DNA from: Annona cherimola
Taxonomy: Eukaryota > Streptophyta > Magnoliopsida > Magnoliales > Annonaceae
DNA: 64,000 nt
Direction of reading: 5' to 3'
Assembly: GCA_030490835.1 (NCBI GenBank)
Contig: CM059972.1
Location: 57,083,563-57,147,562 of the forward strand
Every line of letters starts with the position of its first letter. Position 1 is the first letter of the stretch. Under the pieces are notes generated by a model. That model searched no databases. It was not told the DNA's origin and saw nothing but the letters and a program-made list of their open reading frames with translations. Of the stretch, positions 23,970 to 35,845 are shown one piece after another. The position numbers and the translations under genes are program-made.

Positions 23970-24860
23970 TAACTAAGATTTACCATTTGGGACGTTGCTA
24001 TTTTAAGCAGACCAACCCCCTGTTTTGCTTCTTCTTAAATTTGGTCTCCAACACCAATCCAAGGTAACAACACAAAATAAAATAGACAAAAGAGAATTTA
24101 TAGTTTACAACGTGTAATCAATCAGCTCCAGAAGCTCCTTGTCATGTGAAGAAGATGATCTTGTAAGTACACTTGAAGTAGTAGCACTTGAAGCTTCAAT
24201 AGTTATTCAAATGATTTCAACACTCTTGAATAATGGAAGGTGTAAGCTCATATTGTGTTTTCCTCTTTCTTTTCTTCTTCTCTACTTGTTCACGTTCATG
24301 ATATTTATAGAGGAAAAAAGATCTAGCCATTGGAGTGGAGGTTGACGTGCGTTTAATGTTCCAATGTTCGAATTTCCGATCGTTATAGGTTAAAGTTGCA
24401 AGTGGAGTCGACTTGGGATGGGTGAAGTAGACTTGGGTTGTGATTTCGCTTTGTTAAAACTTATTGTCCACTTGCTGTCCAAAATTTTTCCTTCGAAGTC
24501 ACGGGCGAAGTCGACTTGGGTTGAGACTTCACCCAAGTCGCAAGTGAAGTTGACTTGGGTTGAGACTTTACTTTGCTATCTGTCTGAAGTTGTAGGCAAA
24601 ATCGACTTGGCTATGAGACTTCACTAAAGTCACAAGTGAAGTCGACTTGGGCTGAGACTTCACTTTGCTAAATTTGTTATTCATGAACTTAAGCTCTTGA
24701 AACTTAAATTATTTCACATTTTCATTTTCATACACATAATTAGGGACAAAATATCTAAGCACACTACACAAATTCATTAGAACCTTTTCAATGATATTTT
24801 AATTATTTGTTAATCATCAAAATCAAATTAATCTTTCTTAAAGCAAGCATATGATCAACA
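23970..24860 (-). mobile_element. Minus-strand Copia LTR fragment
   Basis: On the minus strand it starts TGTTGATCATATGC at 24860 and carries TTTTGATGATTAACAA, an array of AAGTCGACTTC words (24390-24660 on the plus strand), a GTTCGAACATTGG-type block with GCGTTTAAT, and a TATAAAT box near 24300. It corresponds to about the first half of the family LTR (U3 and part of R). The homology fades near 24020 and the usual end zone (GGGACC..AACA) is missing, so the piece is truncated or heavily decayed there. The exact left edge is uncertain. Confidence 0.65.
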
Positions 24861-27280
24861 AGTGTGTCTTATGAATGCAATGATGTTGGAAAACAAATGC
24901 AGTTCATGTTGTTTGTAGTTAATGCATGATCATGTCAAAGATTGATGCACTGAAGCAAGTTGGAGTGTATATATGTAATACCTAGACCCAACTAGGACTC
25001 ATATAAGTGCATTTAAGGTGTAAATATGATTTATTTGTGAATTAATTGATTTATGGATGATTTTCATGAATTGATGAATTTTTCAATTAGGGTTATGATT
25101 AAGAATGATGTTTAAGATTAATCACCATAGCCCAATGTGAGTCAAGATGACTAAAGGGGCTTAATGAGGATTATAATATGCTAATTTGGCATGAATATTT
25201 ATTTTAATTATCATGATTTAATTAATAAAAATTAAAATAAAAATTATGAAATTATATTGGAAATTGTAGAAAATTCATAACTTGACTCCTATAAGGCGGA
25301 ATAAGATGAAATTTGAAAGGTAAGCTCATGATTTTAGGCTCAACCTTATGAGTGGATTAGATTAAGGTAAATGTGATGGGATTAAGATGATAATTATTTA
25401 TTTTAATCACACACTCTAAGGTTATTTTCAAAGGATCATAACTTGACATAGAAAAGTCGGTTTGAGATGAAACTTGAAATGATTGAATAAAATTATGAAA
25501 TCTATGATATATAAATACTGGATTAAGATAATTACTATGGAAATGTGCTTAATTAGAAAAAGGTGCCTAGCATTGACTTTGTGTACCCTAGACTACCATA
25601 GCATTTATATTAAAGCAAGTGGATTAAATGACTTGGTTTAATGCTATAAGAGGTGTCAAATGGAGGTGAATGGAGCTGGATTTTTTTGGAATTGTTTAAG
25701 AGTCAAATCCATGGAAAAGTGGAAGCTTAAATGCATGGGTTTAATGGCCTAAGTGTCGCTCAAATGGAGGCATAGATAAGGTGGCATTGCCATGGACGTC
25801 CAAAGGTAGATATGGCATGGAATTTGGATTTTTAAAATCCTAAAATACATATCTAAGTAGCCTAACACCTAGTGGAAGTAATGAGACATTTAAATGTGTG
25901 GACAAATGAGCATAAAAATGTCAAAAAGCAAGGAAAATAGGGGACGCCCCTAGTGGACAACAATATACTCCATCAATGAATTGATTTTTGATGATTTTTG
26001 TTAAATATTAAATGGGTATTTTACTTGGATATAAAATTTCCATGTCAACAAGGGTTAAGTTAGAATTAAATTACCCTCATGACATGTGGCAAAGTGGGTC
26101 CCATGGGCTGGTTAAAAATTATAAAAAGGGGGCCTTATCCAAGGGGGACGTCCACTTGAGAAAGGGGAGATAAAATTTCTCAAAAATCTCTATGTGTGGA
26201 GAAAGTTGTGCACGTCCAAACCAGCAAGAAAATAAGGGTAAAAAAGGATAAAAAGAGAAGGAAAAAAGGGAAGAAAGAGAAGAAGAACCAAGCTAAGGAA
26301 GTTGGATTCAATTCAAGTAAGTGAAACCTAAGTTTTGAATCATTTAAATCAAGATTTCTTCTCTCAATTTATGAGTCATGAATATGATTCATAATGAAAT
26401 CTTAAAGGATAAGTTATGATTCCTTGATAAGGGTATTGAATGATTTTTGAATGGTATAAATAAAATTAAGAGTTCAAGAGAGTTGAAAGGGATGTTAGGG
26501 TTGAATTTTGAGAAGAAATCTAAGTTGGAATTTCTCAAAACACTAAACCAAGTTGCTATTTGGTTTAATCATGATGATTAGGATGTATTTCATGTTCTTT
26601 TGGATTACGTATGTTGATTTGGTCATTTGTTAATGATTTTAGCAAAAATGAAACTTAGGGTTTCATGAAATACCCGATTTTTCCATTTTTAAGTTAAAAA
26701 TGAAGCAAAGAAGAGCTTAAATCGTTTATGGATGAATTCTAGGGCAAAGTACCCTAAATTAAGGACCCTTTAGTCATCCTAAGTGGGTTGGATGAGAAAT
26801 CCCTAAATCTGATTTTTTAGGGTACACATATGGAACGTCCAAATGGGGGCTAAAACAGGTACCTTACATATGGATTTTGTTGCTGTTTGTACACAAATAA
26901 TTTATGGATGTTATGGAGGGTAAATTACCGTAGGATTAGGACACTTTGAATGTCAAAAAGGTCTTGGAAAGATTTGCCCTAAATCTGATTTTTAAGGACA
27001 TATGTATGGACACGTCAAAACGGGGTGAAAAGGATACCCTACATGCTTGAAATGTTGCTGTTTTGGAAGCAACTAACTTATGAATTTAAAATATATGATA
27101 ATACCCTAAATTTGGGTTAAGAAAAATATGTTTAGTTGCTGAAAATTATGACTTAAAAATCTGTTAAGATTTAAGTCTTGAAAGAAACGTTGAGAGGATG
27201 ACAAATGGGTCATAACATAACTGTTTTGGAACCCAATGATAAATGAATTAAAATTCCAAAATTAGACCCTAAATTATATA

Positions 27281-30200
27281 TGTGAAACCCCAACCTAAGG
27301 AGGATTTAATATGTGCATTGAACATGTACAAGTGATTTATATGTGAATTAAATGAAATTTTTGGATGATTTTAGAATTTTATGATATTTGGAATTAGGGT
27401 TTCCATTGGAAACGGTGATTAAAAATTTAATCGCCGGAGCCCAAAGTGAGTCGGTATGACCTGAGGGGCTTAATGAGGATTTAATGGTGACAAGGTGTCA
27501 TGAATAATCATGTTAATAATCATGATTTAATTTATGGAGATTAAAGTGTAATTATGGAATTAATGTGGAAAATGATGGAAAATTCATAACTTGACGCCTA
27601 CAAGGGCGGATTTCGATGAAATTTGAAAGGTAAGCTCATGAAAGTGGGCCCAATTTTAAAAATGGATTGAATTAAGGGAATCATGATGGGATTAGGGTGA
27701 CAATTGATTGTTTTTATCCCAAATCCAAAAGATATATTCAAGTGATCATAACTTGACGTAGAAACGTCAGTTTGAGATGAAATTTGAAACGATAGAATAA
27801 AATTATGAAATCTATGAGATGAATGGAATGGATTAAGCTAATTATGATGAGAAGTTTGTTTCTTGGAGAGCAAGTAACAAGTTGCTTAAGGGCTAAGTAA
27901 AGAAGGACAATTGTAGACAAGTGGACGGTCAAGATATGAGCTGATTTTTGGATTTTCAAAAATGGTCAAAAAGTATTTTACTTGGCTGTAAATGTGCCAC
28001 CACATATGGTAGATAAGGGAGCATTTAAAGAGTGTGGAATTGCATCACCAAGTGGGCCCCACAGCTGGAAAAATCCAGCAATATATATAACCTATACACG
28101 TCTATATGAGAGAGAGATTTGAGAAATTTCCAAGTGCTGGAAATTCTTCCCCAAGGCAATGCTCACGTCCCATCTCTAGGCCACCAAGGAGGAAGAAAAG
28201 AGAAGAAAAATAAGGGGAAAAAGAGGGATTATCATTTAATCAAGTAAGTATATGATTATCTTGATTTTATGTCTCAAATCTGGAAGTTATTTGATGTTGT
28301 AAACTAAAATATGGTCGGAATAGTAAATGGATGGATTTTAGCATGAAATTTTTGAAAATAATATTTATGAGGATATTAAATAATGACCCAATTTTCAGCT
28401 TAAAAGGATAATTATTTTGTAAATTAAGAATCCGAGAAGATTAGCCCAAACAGGGTAAAACGGGTGACAGAATCAGCTGTAGAAAAGGATTTTTAATAAT
28501 TTTTATACAAATAATTTTTGGCTGAAACTTTTACAGGATATATAAGACATATTTATTATTATATAAAAAAATTAAAAATTAGGTTTTGATGGGTATAAAT
28601 ATAGCCCATAATTAACGTCATTCAGGCTGTCTGGAAATGGATTCTGCTGTCCAGCAAGGTAAAAATACCAAAATAAATAGAAATATTAAATATTTCATGC
28701 TGGAAATATTTATTTTGGTTAATTAATGCATTTATTGAAGTATCGTAGAAAGTTCAAATCAAAAATACTTGATTTGATATTAATTCAAGATTTTGATATT
28801 TTAGTACGCCTGATTTCAGCATATGTGGATAGTTTGAGAAGAAAATAAAAAAGAAATATGAAACCTCTGTAGAAATGACCCAAATTGATATATGTGTTAA
28901 TACCCTAAATTTGGGTTAGGAAAAGTGGATTATTTACTGAAAATTCGGATTTATAAATCTGCTTAGGGTTATGTGTCAAGAGACACGTTAAATGGGTGAA
29001 AAATAGGTTCCAAAGTTGCTGTTTTGGAAACCTATGACTAGTGGATTTAAATTCTATGAAAATACCCTACGTACAGTGGTAATTAAGGATAATTATCATG
29101 TTTAAATGTGAATTAAGTTGCTGACTTTGGAAATTTTATGAAAGGCCTCATATATGTATTGCCAAATGGGCATATGTGAAGGGATAGACATGCATAAGTG
29201 GTAAATGACCTAAGTAAATTGATTTTGTGCAAAAATGCATGAAGATATGATAAATTTTGTGAATATATTGCTGTTTAGAATTGCATGATGTTAATCTCAA
29301 ATTTTGGGATTGATTAATGAGGCTTAAGGCAACAACGGGTGCTTAAAATGAGCAACGATGTGTGAATTTTGGAAAATAAGTGGAAAATGGCTTAAGGAAG
29401 ATAGTGAGCCATTAAATAATGGTTATTGAATGATTATTAAGCGATTGGATGATTAACCTATTTATGGGATTAAATAGGGTGTGTAAAAGCTCATGAATAA
29501 GCATGTGTTATACGGGCGTAACGACTTGAGAAGTCGAAAGAATTATGTATGTTAATGCAAATGGGTTGGAAAACTGAGTTGAATGCAAGCAAAGGAAATA
29601 TATGAATGTTATATCATTCTTATATGTATAGGCAAAGGCAAAGGGATAAGCGAAACGGGAAGCTAAGCAAGCAAGGTAAGCAAGCAGCTTTCTAAATGAT
29701 TTTGGTTTTCATTACAAAGTGTTTAAGGATGGTCATTCCTGTTTTTATTAGTATTAAAATGTTTATTTCTGTTGAAATAAATGATTGCTTATGGTTTTGC
29801 AATTATGCATGAAATGTGTTGAAACATGAGTTTATACGATGTTTCATTGAAACGGTGTTTAAAAGGGATGGTGCAAAGAATTCTCTATATGAGAATGACA
29901 AGTTCCATGTGTAAGGGGGTATATAATGCCGGGGTGACTAAAAGTCATGCATGGAATGAAAATCAAGTAGGCTAGTCGAGGTAGTAAGTGGAAAAGGAGT
30001 CCCCCTTGACGTCGCCAAGTCGGAAAGGACCGGTGAGGTTGGCTAGTTGAGGTAGTAAGTGGACAAGGAGTCCCCCTTGACGTTGCCAAGTCGGTAGGTC
30101 CGGCGCCAAGGATGGAAAGGATCATGTCATGAAAGAGGGTTCCCCGTGCTAGCTTACCGTCATATGAAGGATAACGTCATCAATGGAAATGATGAATTTG

Positions 30201-30899
30201 CACATCCAATGTTTATGAAATGTTTACGAATGGTTTACGTGAATGGTTTTTCATGAATGATTTTCATGAAATGTTTATGAAAAGTGTTTGAATGGTTTAT
30301 GAAAAAGTTTCTGCTCCGCAGGTAGTTGATCACTTGCTAAGTGTCTCTACTGAATGGAGGGAAATATTTTTAAAGAGTGTTGATTTCAAAATGAATTGCA
30401 TGAAAATCCTAAGCTTGCTTATTGAGTTGAATTTCAACTCACTTTTTGTTTTCCAAACCCATAGACAGGTGAAAGGAAGGAGGCAAGGAGCACAGGTGGA
30501 GATTCAAGGATGAACGAATTTCCATGAGTACCTGTATATGAACTTATGAATGTTAACAATTAAATTATTATTTGATGTTGTAGAAGAATTATGCTATGTT
30601 TTATGCCTATGGATTGGCGAAAATTTTTTATGGGTAAATTCTAAGGCATGAAATATCATGATATGGTTAAGTATGAAGGTTATGAGATGACATGTGTAAT
30701 TTCTCAAATGATATAATGGCCTAAAATGGCATTTGATGGAAACAGAATGTATAAATGATATAAAATCCTAAGGAGTTAGGATTAACTGGATAAATATCCA
30801 ATACGAACCCGTCGCGTTATCAGGGCAACAATCCTGATTCACATTTACCAATCGATAGATCCTGAGGTAAGGATGTGACGCTCGGGTTGGGGCGCCACA
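27281..30899 (+). mobile_element. Solo LTR of 3.6 kb, target-site duplication ATATA
   Basis: Starts TGTGAAACCCCAACC and ends GGTTGGGGCGCCACA, with ATATA at 27276-27280 and 30900-30904. Removing it plus one ATATA rejoins CCCTAAATTATAT with TAATTAAATGGTTTAATGAT, the uninterrupted order seen at 55290-55325 in the 3' LTR. Inside are TCGCCGGAGCCCAAAGTGAG near the start, a TATATATAACC TATA-like site at about 28081, a duplicated 71-bp block at 29970-30107, and the terminal stem-loop (30819-30838). It is a related but distinct LTR family. The frames at 29859-30125 and 30292-30513 are not supported as genes. Confidence 0.93.
29970..30107 (+). repeat. 71-bp tandem duplication of the GCCAAGTCGG block
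   Basis: Units start GGCTAGTCGAGGTAGTAAGT at 29970 and GGCTAGTTGAGGTAGTAAGT at 30041. Each carries GGAGTCCCCCTTGACG and GCCAAGTCGG. Other LTRs of the wider group carry this block once (for example 51757-51810), so the duplication is specific to this copy. Confidence 0.85.
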
Positions 30900-31370
30900 A
30901 TATATTAATTAAATGGTTTAATGATGTTGAAATTGGATGTAAGTTGCTGTGTTAAGAAATTTTAAGAAACACATAATGTATGTGTTGTAAGTTGAACGTA
31001 TGTAGAATGTATGCATGAATGGATGATATATGACTTATGTGGAATTGCTAAAATGCAAAAAATGCATGAATATGTGATGAAACGCATAAGGATGTTTCTG
31101 TATGAATGATGTTTGATTATCTCAAACTTTGAGATTTAATTATGAAGCTTAAAATGTCACTTACATGCTTAGAATTAGCATTGACGTAGGAAAAATAAAA
31201 AATGGATTAAAAATGATAAATGGGAGGAGTAAACCCCCATATGTTAAATTATGAATGGTTATTATGTGTTTACCCTAAATATGAGGTTAAAATGAAATAC
31301 GGAATGGATGATATGATGCACAAGTGAATGTGTGTATGTATGTTCGACTTGAAACTCAAGTTGGTTATGT

Positions 31371-32548
31371 ATCTGAAAATTCTTTTCACAGCTATTAGAT
31401 ATGATTCTTTAGGATATGATTGGAATCTAGAACACATGCAAACACTAAATAAAATATTCGGTCTAGAAGCAGTTAAATATAATAAAGAACCTATCATGCT
31501 TCTATATAGTTTTTGTTCAACGGATTTACCCTTTTCATCCTTGTCAATTTTGATAGTTGAACTCATTGGTGTGTTTGCGCCTTTGCTGTTTTGCATTCTG
31601 AACTTCTTCAACATCTCTTTGACGTACTTGGACTGGTTTATGAAAATTCTTTCTGCTAGTTGCTTAATTAGCAACCCAAGGAAGAAGTTCAATTCTTTCA
31701 TCATGCTCATTTCGAATTTACTCTGCATAATCTCAGAAAATTCTTGGCATAGAGTGTCATTAGTAGCACCAAATATTATATCATCGACATAAATTTGAAC
31801 AATTAAAATATTTTTGTCCTTATACTTATGAATAAAGTTATATCAACATTTCCTCTTCGAAAGTCATGATCAATCAAGAATTTACTTGACCTTTCATACC
31901 AAGCTCGTGGAGCTTGTTTTAGTCCATATAATGTTTTGGTTAATTTGAAAATATATTTTTATTGATCCTTTTCTTCAAATTCCGGAGGTTGTTCAACATA
32001 AACTTCTTCATTCAAGTATCCATTCAAAAATGCGCTTTTCACATCCATTTGAAACAATTTAAAGTCCATGTGAGAAGCAAAAGCTAGTAGGATACGTATG
32101 GCTTTTAATCTAGCCACAGGAGCATAGGATTCTTCAAAATCAATTCCCTCTTCTTGGGAATATCCCTTGACTACCAATCTGGCTTTGTTTCTTACCACAA
32201 GTCCACTTTCATTTTATTTGTTCCTAAAAACCCATTTGGTACCAATAACTGTGCAATCTTTGGGTTTAGGAACAAGGTGTCATACATTGTTTCTTTCAAA
32301 TTGATTTAGCTCTTCTTACATTGCAATAATCCAATTTTCATCATTAAGATCTTGATCAATTGACGTTAGTTCAATCTTTGTCACAAAAGAAAATTCTCCA
32401 CAAATATTGTGTCTTGATATTCTAGTTTTTACTCCTTCATAGATATTACCAATAACTTGCTCAATTGGATGGTCATTTTTAATTTCAAATCAGTTGGAGG
32501 TTTATAAGAATTGTTACATTCACTTACCCTTTCCTCCGTGGAATTCTC
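31371..32548 (-). pseudogene. Copia reverse transcriptase, broken and 3'-truncated
   Basis: The N-terminal part (32198 down to 31959) reads [58 protein letters not shown], the standard Copia reverse transcriptase opening. After a frameshift come LYGLKQAPRAWY-like sequence and the catalytic YVDD with IIFGA at about 31795-31762, intact. The 152-residue frame at 31728-31270 continues with MSMMKELNFFLGL and KLYRSMIGSLLYLTASRPNI and stops being Copia at AVKRIFR (31371). Beyond that its codons read reversed chromovirus LTR. RNase H is wholly absent. The 154-residue plus-strand frame at 31328-31792 is an antisense shadow. Confidence 0.9.
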
Positions 32549-33469
32549 TTACTTTGCTTCAGCTTCTCCTAGTTGTTCTTGGTGTTCCACCTTAGGATTT
32601 CTTGATGCCTCATTTGCATCACTCAACTCATCCTCCTTTTTCGGAGTTTGGTTAGATTTATCAAAAACAACATGTATTGATTCTTCTGCTATTTGATTTT
32701 TCTTATTAAAGACTCTATATGCTTTGCTATTTGATGAATAATCAAGTAAAATTGTCTCATCACTTTTGGCATATAATTTACCCAAGTTGGTTTTTCCATT
32801 GTTTAACACATTGCAAGTACATCCAAAAGTATGGAAATATGATATGTTTGGTTTTCTTCCTTTCCATAGTTCATATGAGGTCTTTTTCAAGATTGCTCTA
32901 ATGGTAACTCGGTTTAATACATGGCATGCTGTACTTACAGCTTCACCCCAAAATCTTTTGGACAATTTACTCTCATTTAGCATAGTTATAGTCATTTCTT
33001 GTATTGTCCTGTTTTTCCTTTCAACTACCCCATTTTGTTGGGGGGTCCTTGGTGCAGAAAATGTATGGTAAATTCCTTTTTCATTACAAAATTCTATGAA
33101 TCGTTTATTTTCAAATTCGCCAACATGGTCACTTCTAATGGAGATAATTGTGTTTTGTTTTTTATTTTGCACCAAATTTGAAAACGTGACAAATATAGAA
33201 AATACTTCATCTTTGTTAGTTAAGAAAATTATCCATGTGAATCTTGAAAAATCATCAACAATAACAAATACATACTTTTTTCCACAAAAAGTTAAAATGT
33301 CTGACGGCCCATAAAGATCCATATGCAATAATTCAAGTGGCCTAGTCGTTGAAATTTCCTTTTTAGTGGAAAATGACATCTTAGGTTGCTTGGATAATTG
33401 ACAAGCTTTACAAATTTTGTCCTTGTCATATTTAAGCTTTGGTAACCCTTTCACTAGCCTTTTTTCCAC
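32549..33469 (-). pseudogene. Copia integrase, longest open remnant (306 codons)
   Basis: The frame opens inside the GAG-pre-integrase zone (CKACQLSKQPKMSF, part of the HHCC zinc site) and runs through the catalytic core: LLHMDLYGPS (first Asp), FVIVDDFSRFTWIIFL, SIRSDHVGEF (second Asp), SAPRTPQQNGVVERKNRTIQ (catalytic Glu). It then gives FHTFGCTCNVLNN, typical of the Copia integrase C-terminal side, and an acidic tail with PKKEDELSDANEASRNPK. The DDE residues appear intact. The apparent start codon is just the first Met after a stop at about 33470; in the element this was part of one polyprotein. The end at 32549 is a premature stop. Confidence 0.9.
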
Positions 33470-34160
33470 AATGTTTTAATATTTGACATATTAATATGTC
33501 CAAGCCTTTTATGTCATATCTATGGATCATTTTCTATGACTATTAGACATTTTCCATCAAGTTCATCTAGACAAATTAAATATACATTTCGATGTCTTTT
33601 GTCACTAAAAACTATGTGATCATCATCAAATACATTGCATATAGAAGATTCAAATACAACTTTATAACCTTTATCACATAATTAGTTAATACTCATTAAG
33701 TTGTGTTTGAGTCCTTCAATAAATAGTACATCCTCAATACATGCATTTGAATTTCCATAAACATTTCTTTTACCTTTGATTATACCTTTTTTATTGTTCC
33801 CAAATGCAACCGTTCCTTCACTAAACGGTTTGATCTTATGGAATAATCTTTTTTTCTCCTGTCATATGTCTTGAGCAGCCACTATCCATAAACCACATGT
33901 TGTTGGCTTTTGCTTTAAGACATACCTGCAAAAATAAGGTCAAGTAGAGCTTATCTTTTTGGTACCCATTTTGTGGGTCCATTTGGGTTAGTTAGCTATT
34001 GGAATCTACGTTGATCTATCCTTGAAGGCATAAATCCAAAGCTCTTTAGTACCCAAACCAATTTTGCACCAAAGTCATATAATTTTCTCATTTTTTATTG
34101 ATATACCTTGTGCCCCATCTTGTTGTAAAAATTACAAGCTCCCGGGAGTCTTGGAGTAGG
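33470..34160 (-). pseudogene. Copia protease and GAG-pre-integrase remains
   Basis: No long frame survives, but minus-strand translation in pieces gives the aspartic protease site MDSGCSRHMT (about 33861-33889), then VAFGNNKKGIIKGK, VLFIEGLKHNLMSI, GYKVVFESS, and further on KRLGHINMSNI of the GAG-pre-integrase domain, leading into the integrase frame at 33469. This is the normal SIRE-type Copia order. Stops interrupt between these motifs. The stretch 34161-34497 on the same strand belongs to the gag-protease junction, and I could not read clear domains there. Confidence 0.75.
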
Positions 34161-34497
34161 AATCCATGTAGTAGTTGGTTACCAAGTTGGTCTTTTAGTC
34201 TAAACAACATGATTCATTTTTGGTTTAGCATGAATGGGCTTTGCTTGGTTTTTTAAGTCCTTAGAGCATTAGACTTACTACATTCTTCCTTCTCAAATGT
34301 AGAGTACCTAAGTCCTCTCTTGTTGTTTTGAGCGGTCATATTTAAAAACATTTTGACGCTTTTCCCTAAATTGGAGAACTTACCTGATTCATTTTCCTTT
34401 TTAAGTCTTTCCACCTCACTTATCAAATTGTTCTTTTTATTTGTTAGATGATCAACTTTTTCTCAAGTTTTCCATTCATAATAATTACTGTATCACA

Positions 34498-35680
34498 TTA
34501 TCTTTTTTTTATTGTGAATTTATTTCTCAACTTCTTTATTTCCTCATATAATGAATCATAAGCTTGTTGTAGTTCTTCCAATTCAGCACATTTAAGACAT
34601 TCATTTTTGGAAGAGAAAATAGAAAGAGTTTTTAGCTTAGAGGTTACCTCTTCACTACTTGTGCAGTTTGTTAAATTGGTTTGATCCTCCAAAACTTCTG
34701 TTGCAGTGAAGCGTAGATTGGAGTCTTCCTCCATTGTAGCCATGCAACAGATCCTTGCACAATTTGCAGCCTCATTTTCTTCATTTGAAGAACTACAAGT
34801 TGTGGAGTCTCCTCGTTGACGTACATGCCTCTTCCTTTTGCTTTTTAAAACTTTCTGTTTATGCCTTGATCCTTCTTTTCCCTTCGTTCCCTTATTTTTT
34901 TTCTTCGAGTGTAAGGCATTGGGCTTGCATATGCCCCATTCCACCATACCGGAAGCACTTTGTAGCCTCCTTCTTTTTCTCCTTTGAGCTTCTTTCTTTG
35001 AAGGTATTGAAATTCTTTTCTTTCCTCACGAACTTTTTGAATCTTCTTGTGAGTAGAGCTATCTCCTCATCGTTGTTTTGAGAAGATGAGATGGAGTCAT
35101 CTGAAATTTGTGCAACTTTTAAGGCAATAGCCCTTTTGCCTTTATGTTGCTCCTTGTTCCTCCTCTTTATCAACTCATGTGACATGAGTGAGCTGATAAG
35201 ATCTTCAAGCATTAGCGTGTTGAGGTCTTTTGCTTCCTCAATGGTCGTGATTTTGGGAGTCCATTATTCGGGTAGTGCTCTTAGTATCTTCATAACCTTC
35301 TTAGATTCAGAAATAACTTTCTGGAGACCTTTCAAGGCATTAGTAATTTTAGAGAATCTAGCAAATATTTCAGAAATATTTTCGGTCTCAAGCATTTTAA
35401 AGCTTTCTAGCTCTCCAATCAAGATATTTTCTTCTCATCCCTTGGACTTGAGAAGTTCCCTCATAAATAGATGTAAGTGTATCCATATTTCTTTGGCAGT
35501 TTGACAAGAGAATACCCTATCATATTCGGATGTCGTTAGTGCACAAAAGAGGGAGTTCATGGCTTTTGCGTTGATTTTAACAATTCTAACTTCCTCCTCA
35601 GACCATGTGGAGGCTTTTTCATTGATAGGCAACACAACACCATCTTGGATAGCAATCCAAGAGTCAACATCCATAGCCAT
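34498..35680 (-). pseudogene. Copia gag (capsid-nucleocapsid), frameshifted
   Basis: Three overlapping pieces make one gag. The first (35680-35435) has VDSWIAIQDG, STWSEEEVRIVKINAKAMNS and EYDRVFSCQTAKEIWIHL, the start of a UBN2-type Copia gag. The part around 35434-35213 carries FARFSKITNALKGL and ESKKVMKILRALPE in another frame. The next (35212-34892) has LISSLMSHELIKRR and the zinc knuckle CFRYGGMGHMQAQC, in which the second Cys of CX2CX4HX4C is Tyr. The last (34947-34498) is Lys-rich then predicted coiled coil (LEELQQAYDSLYEEIKKLRN). Plus-strand frames at 34755 and 35091 are antisense shadows. Sequence from 35681 to 35830 is the gag leader. Confidence 0.85.
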
Positions 35681-35830
35681 GATTAATTATTTCATTCTTA
35701 ACTTCCAGTAACCGAAGTTACTCCCATCAAATAGAGGTGACCTTGTAAATGATTAGCCTTCGGCAAATGCAGGGGTGGAAGTTTGTTGGGTTGCCATTTG
35801 TAAGATCTCTTTGGTTTAAACTCAAAGACT

Positions 35831-35843
35831 TGCTCTGATACCA
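35831..35843 (-). other. Primer-binding site, initiator-Met tRNA type
   Basis: Minus-strand TGGTATCAGAGCA lies two bases (AG) downstream of the 5' LTR end at 35846. TGGTATCAGAGC is the usual plant Copia primer site, complementary to the 3' end of the initiator methionine tRNA. Its position fixes the LTR edge and the strand of the element. Confidence 0.93.
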
Positions 35844-35845
35844 CT

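Larger units (their letters stand above)
24974..31370 (+). mobile_element. 5' LTR of the chromovirus, interrupted and 3'-truncated
   Basis: Collinear with the 3' LTR at 53000-55761: both share GTGCCTAGCATTGACTTTGT (25562; 53590), a TATAAAAA box (26120-26127; 54146 on), a purine-rich leader, and GAAACTCAAGTTGGTTATGTAT at the break. It is interrupted by the solo LTR at 27281-30899. It stops at 31370; the matching point in the 3' LTR is 55761, so the last 1.2 kb is missing. About 2.77 kb of LTR remains. No gene is contained here. Confidence 0.88.

Noticed and set aside
31328..31792. 154-codon plus-strand frame
   Set aside because: It is antisense to the Copia reverse transcriptase, whose motifs on the minus strand are clear.
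34755..35504. Plus-strand frames of 108 and 137 codons
   Set aside because: They are antisense to Copia gag and show no domains.
35831..35843. Sequence resembling part of a tRNA
   Set aside because: Only the 3' end complement of initiator Met tRNA is present; it is the primer-binding site of the Copia element.
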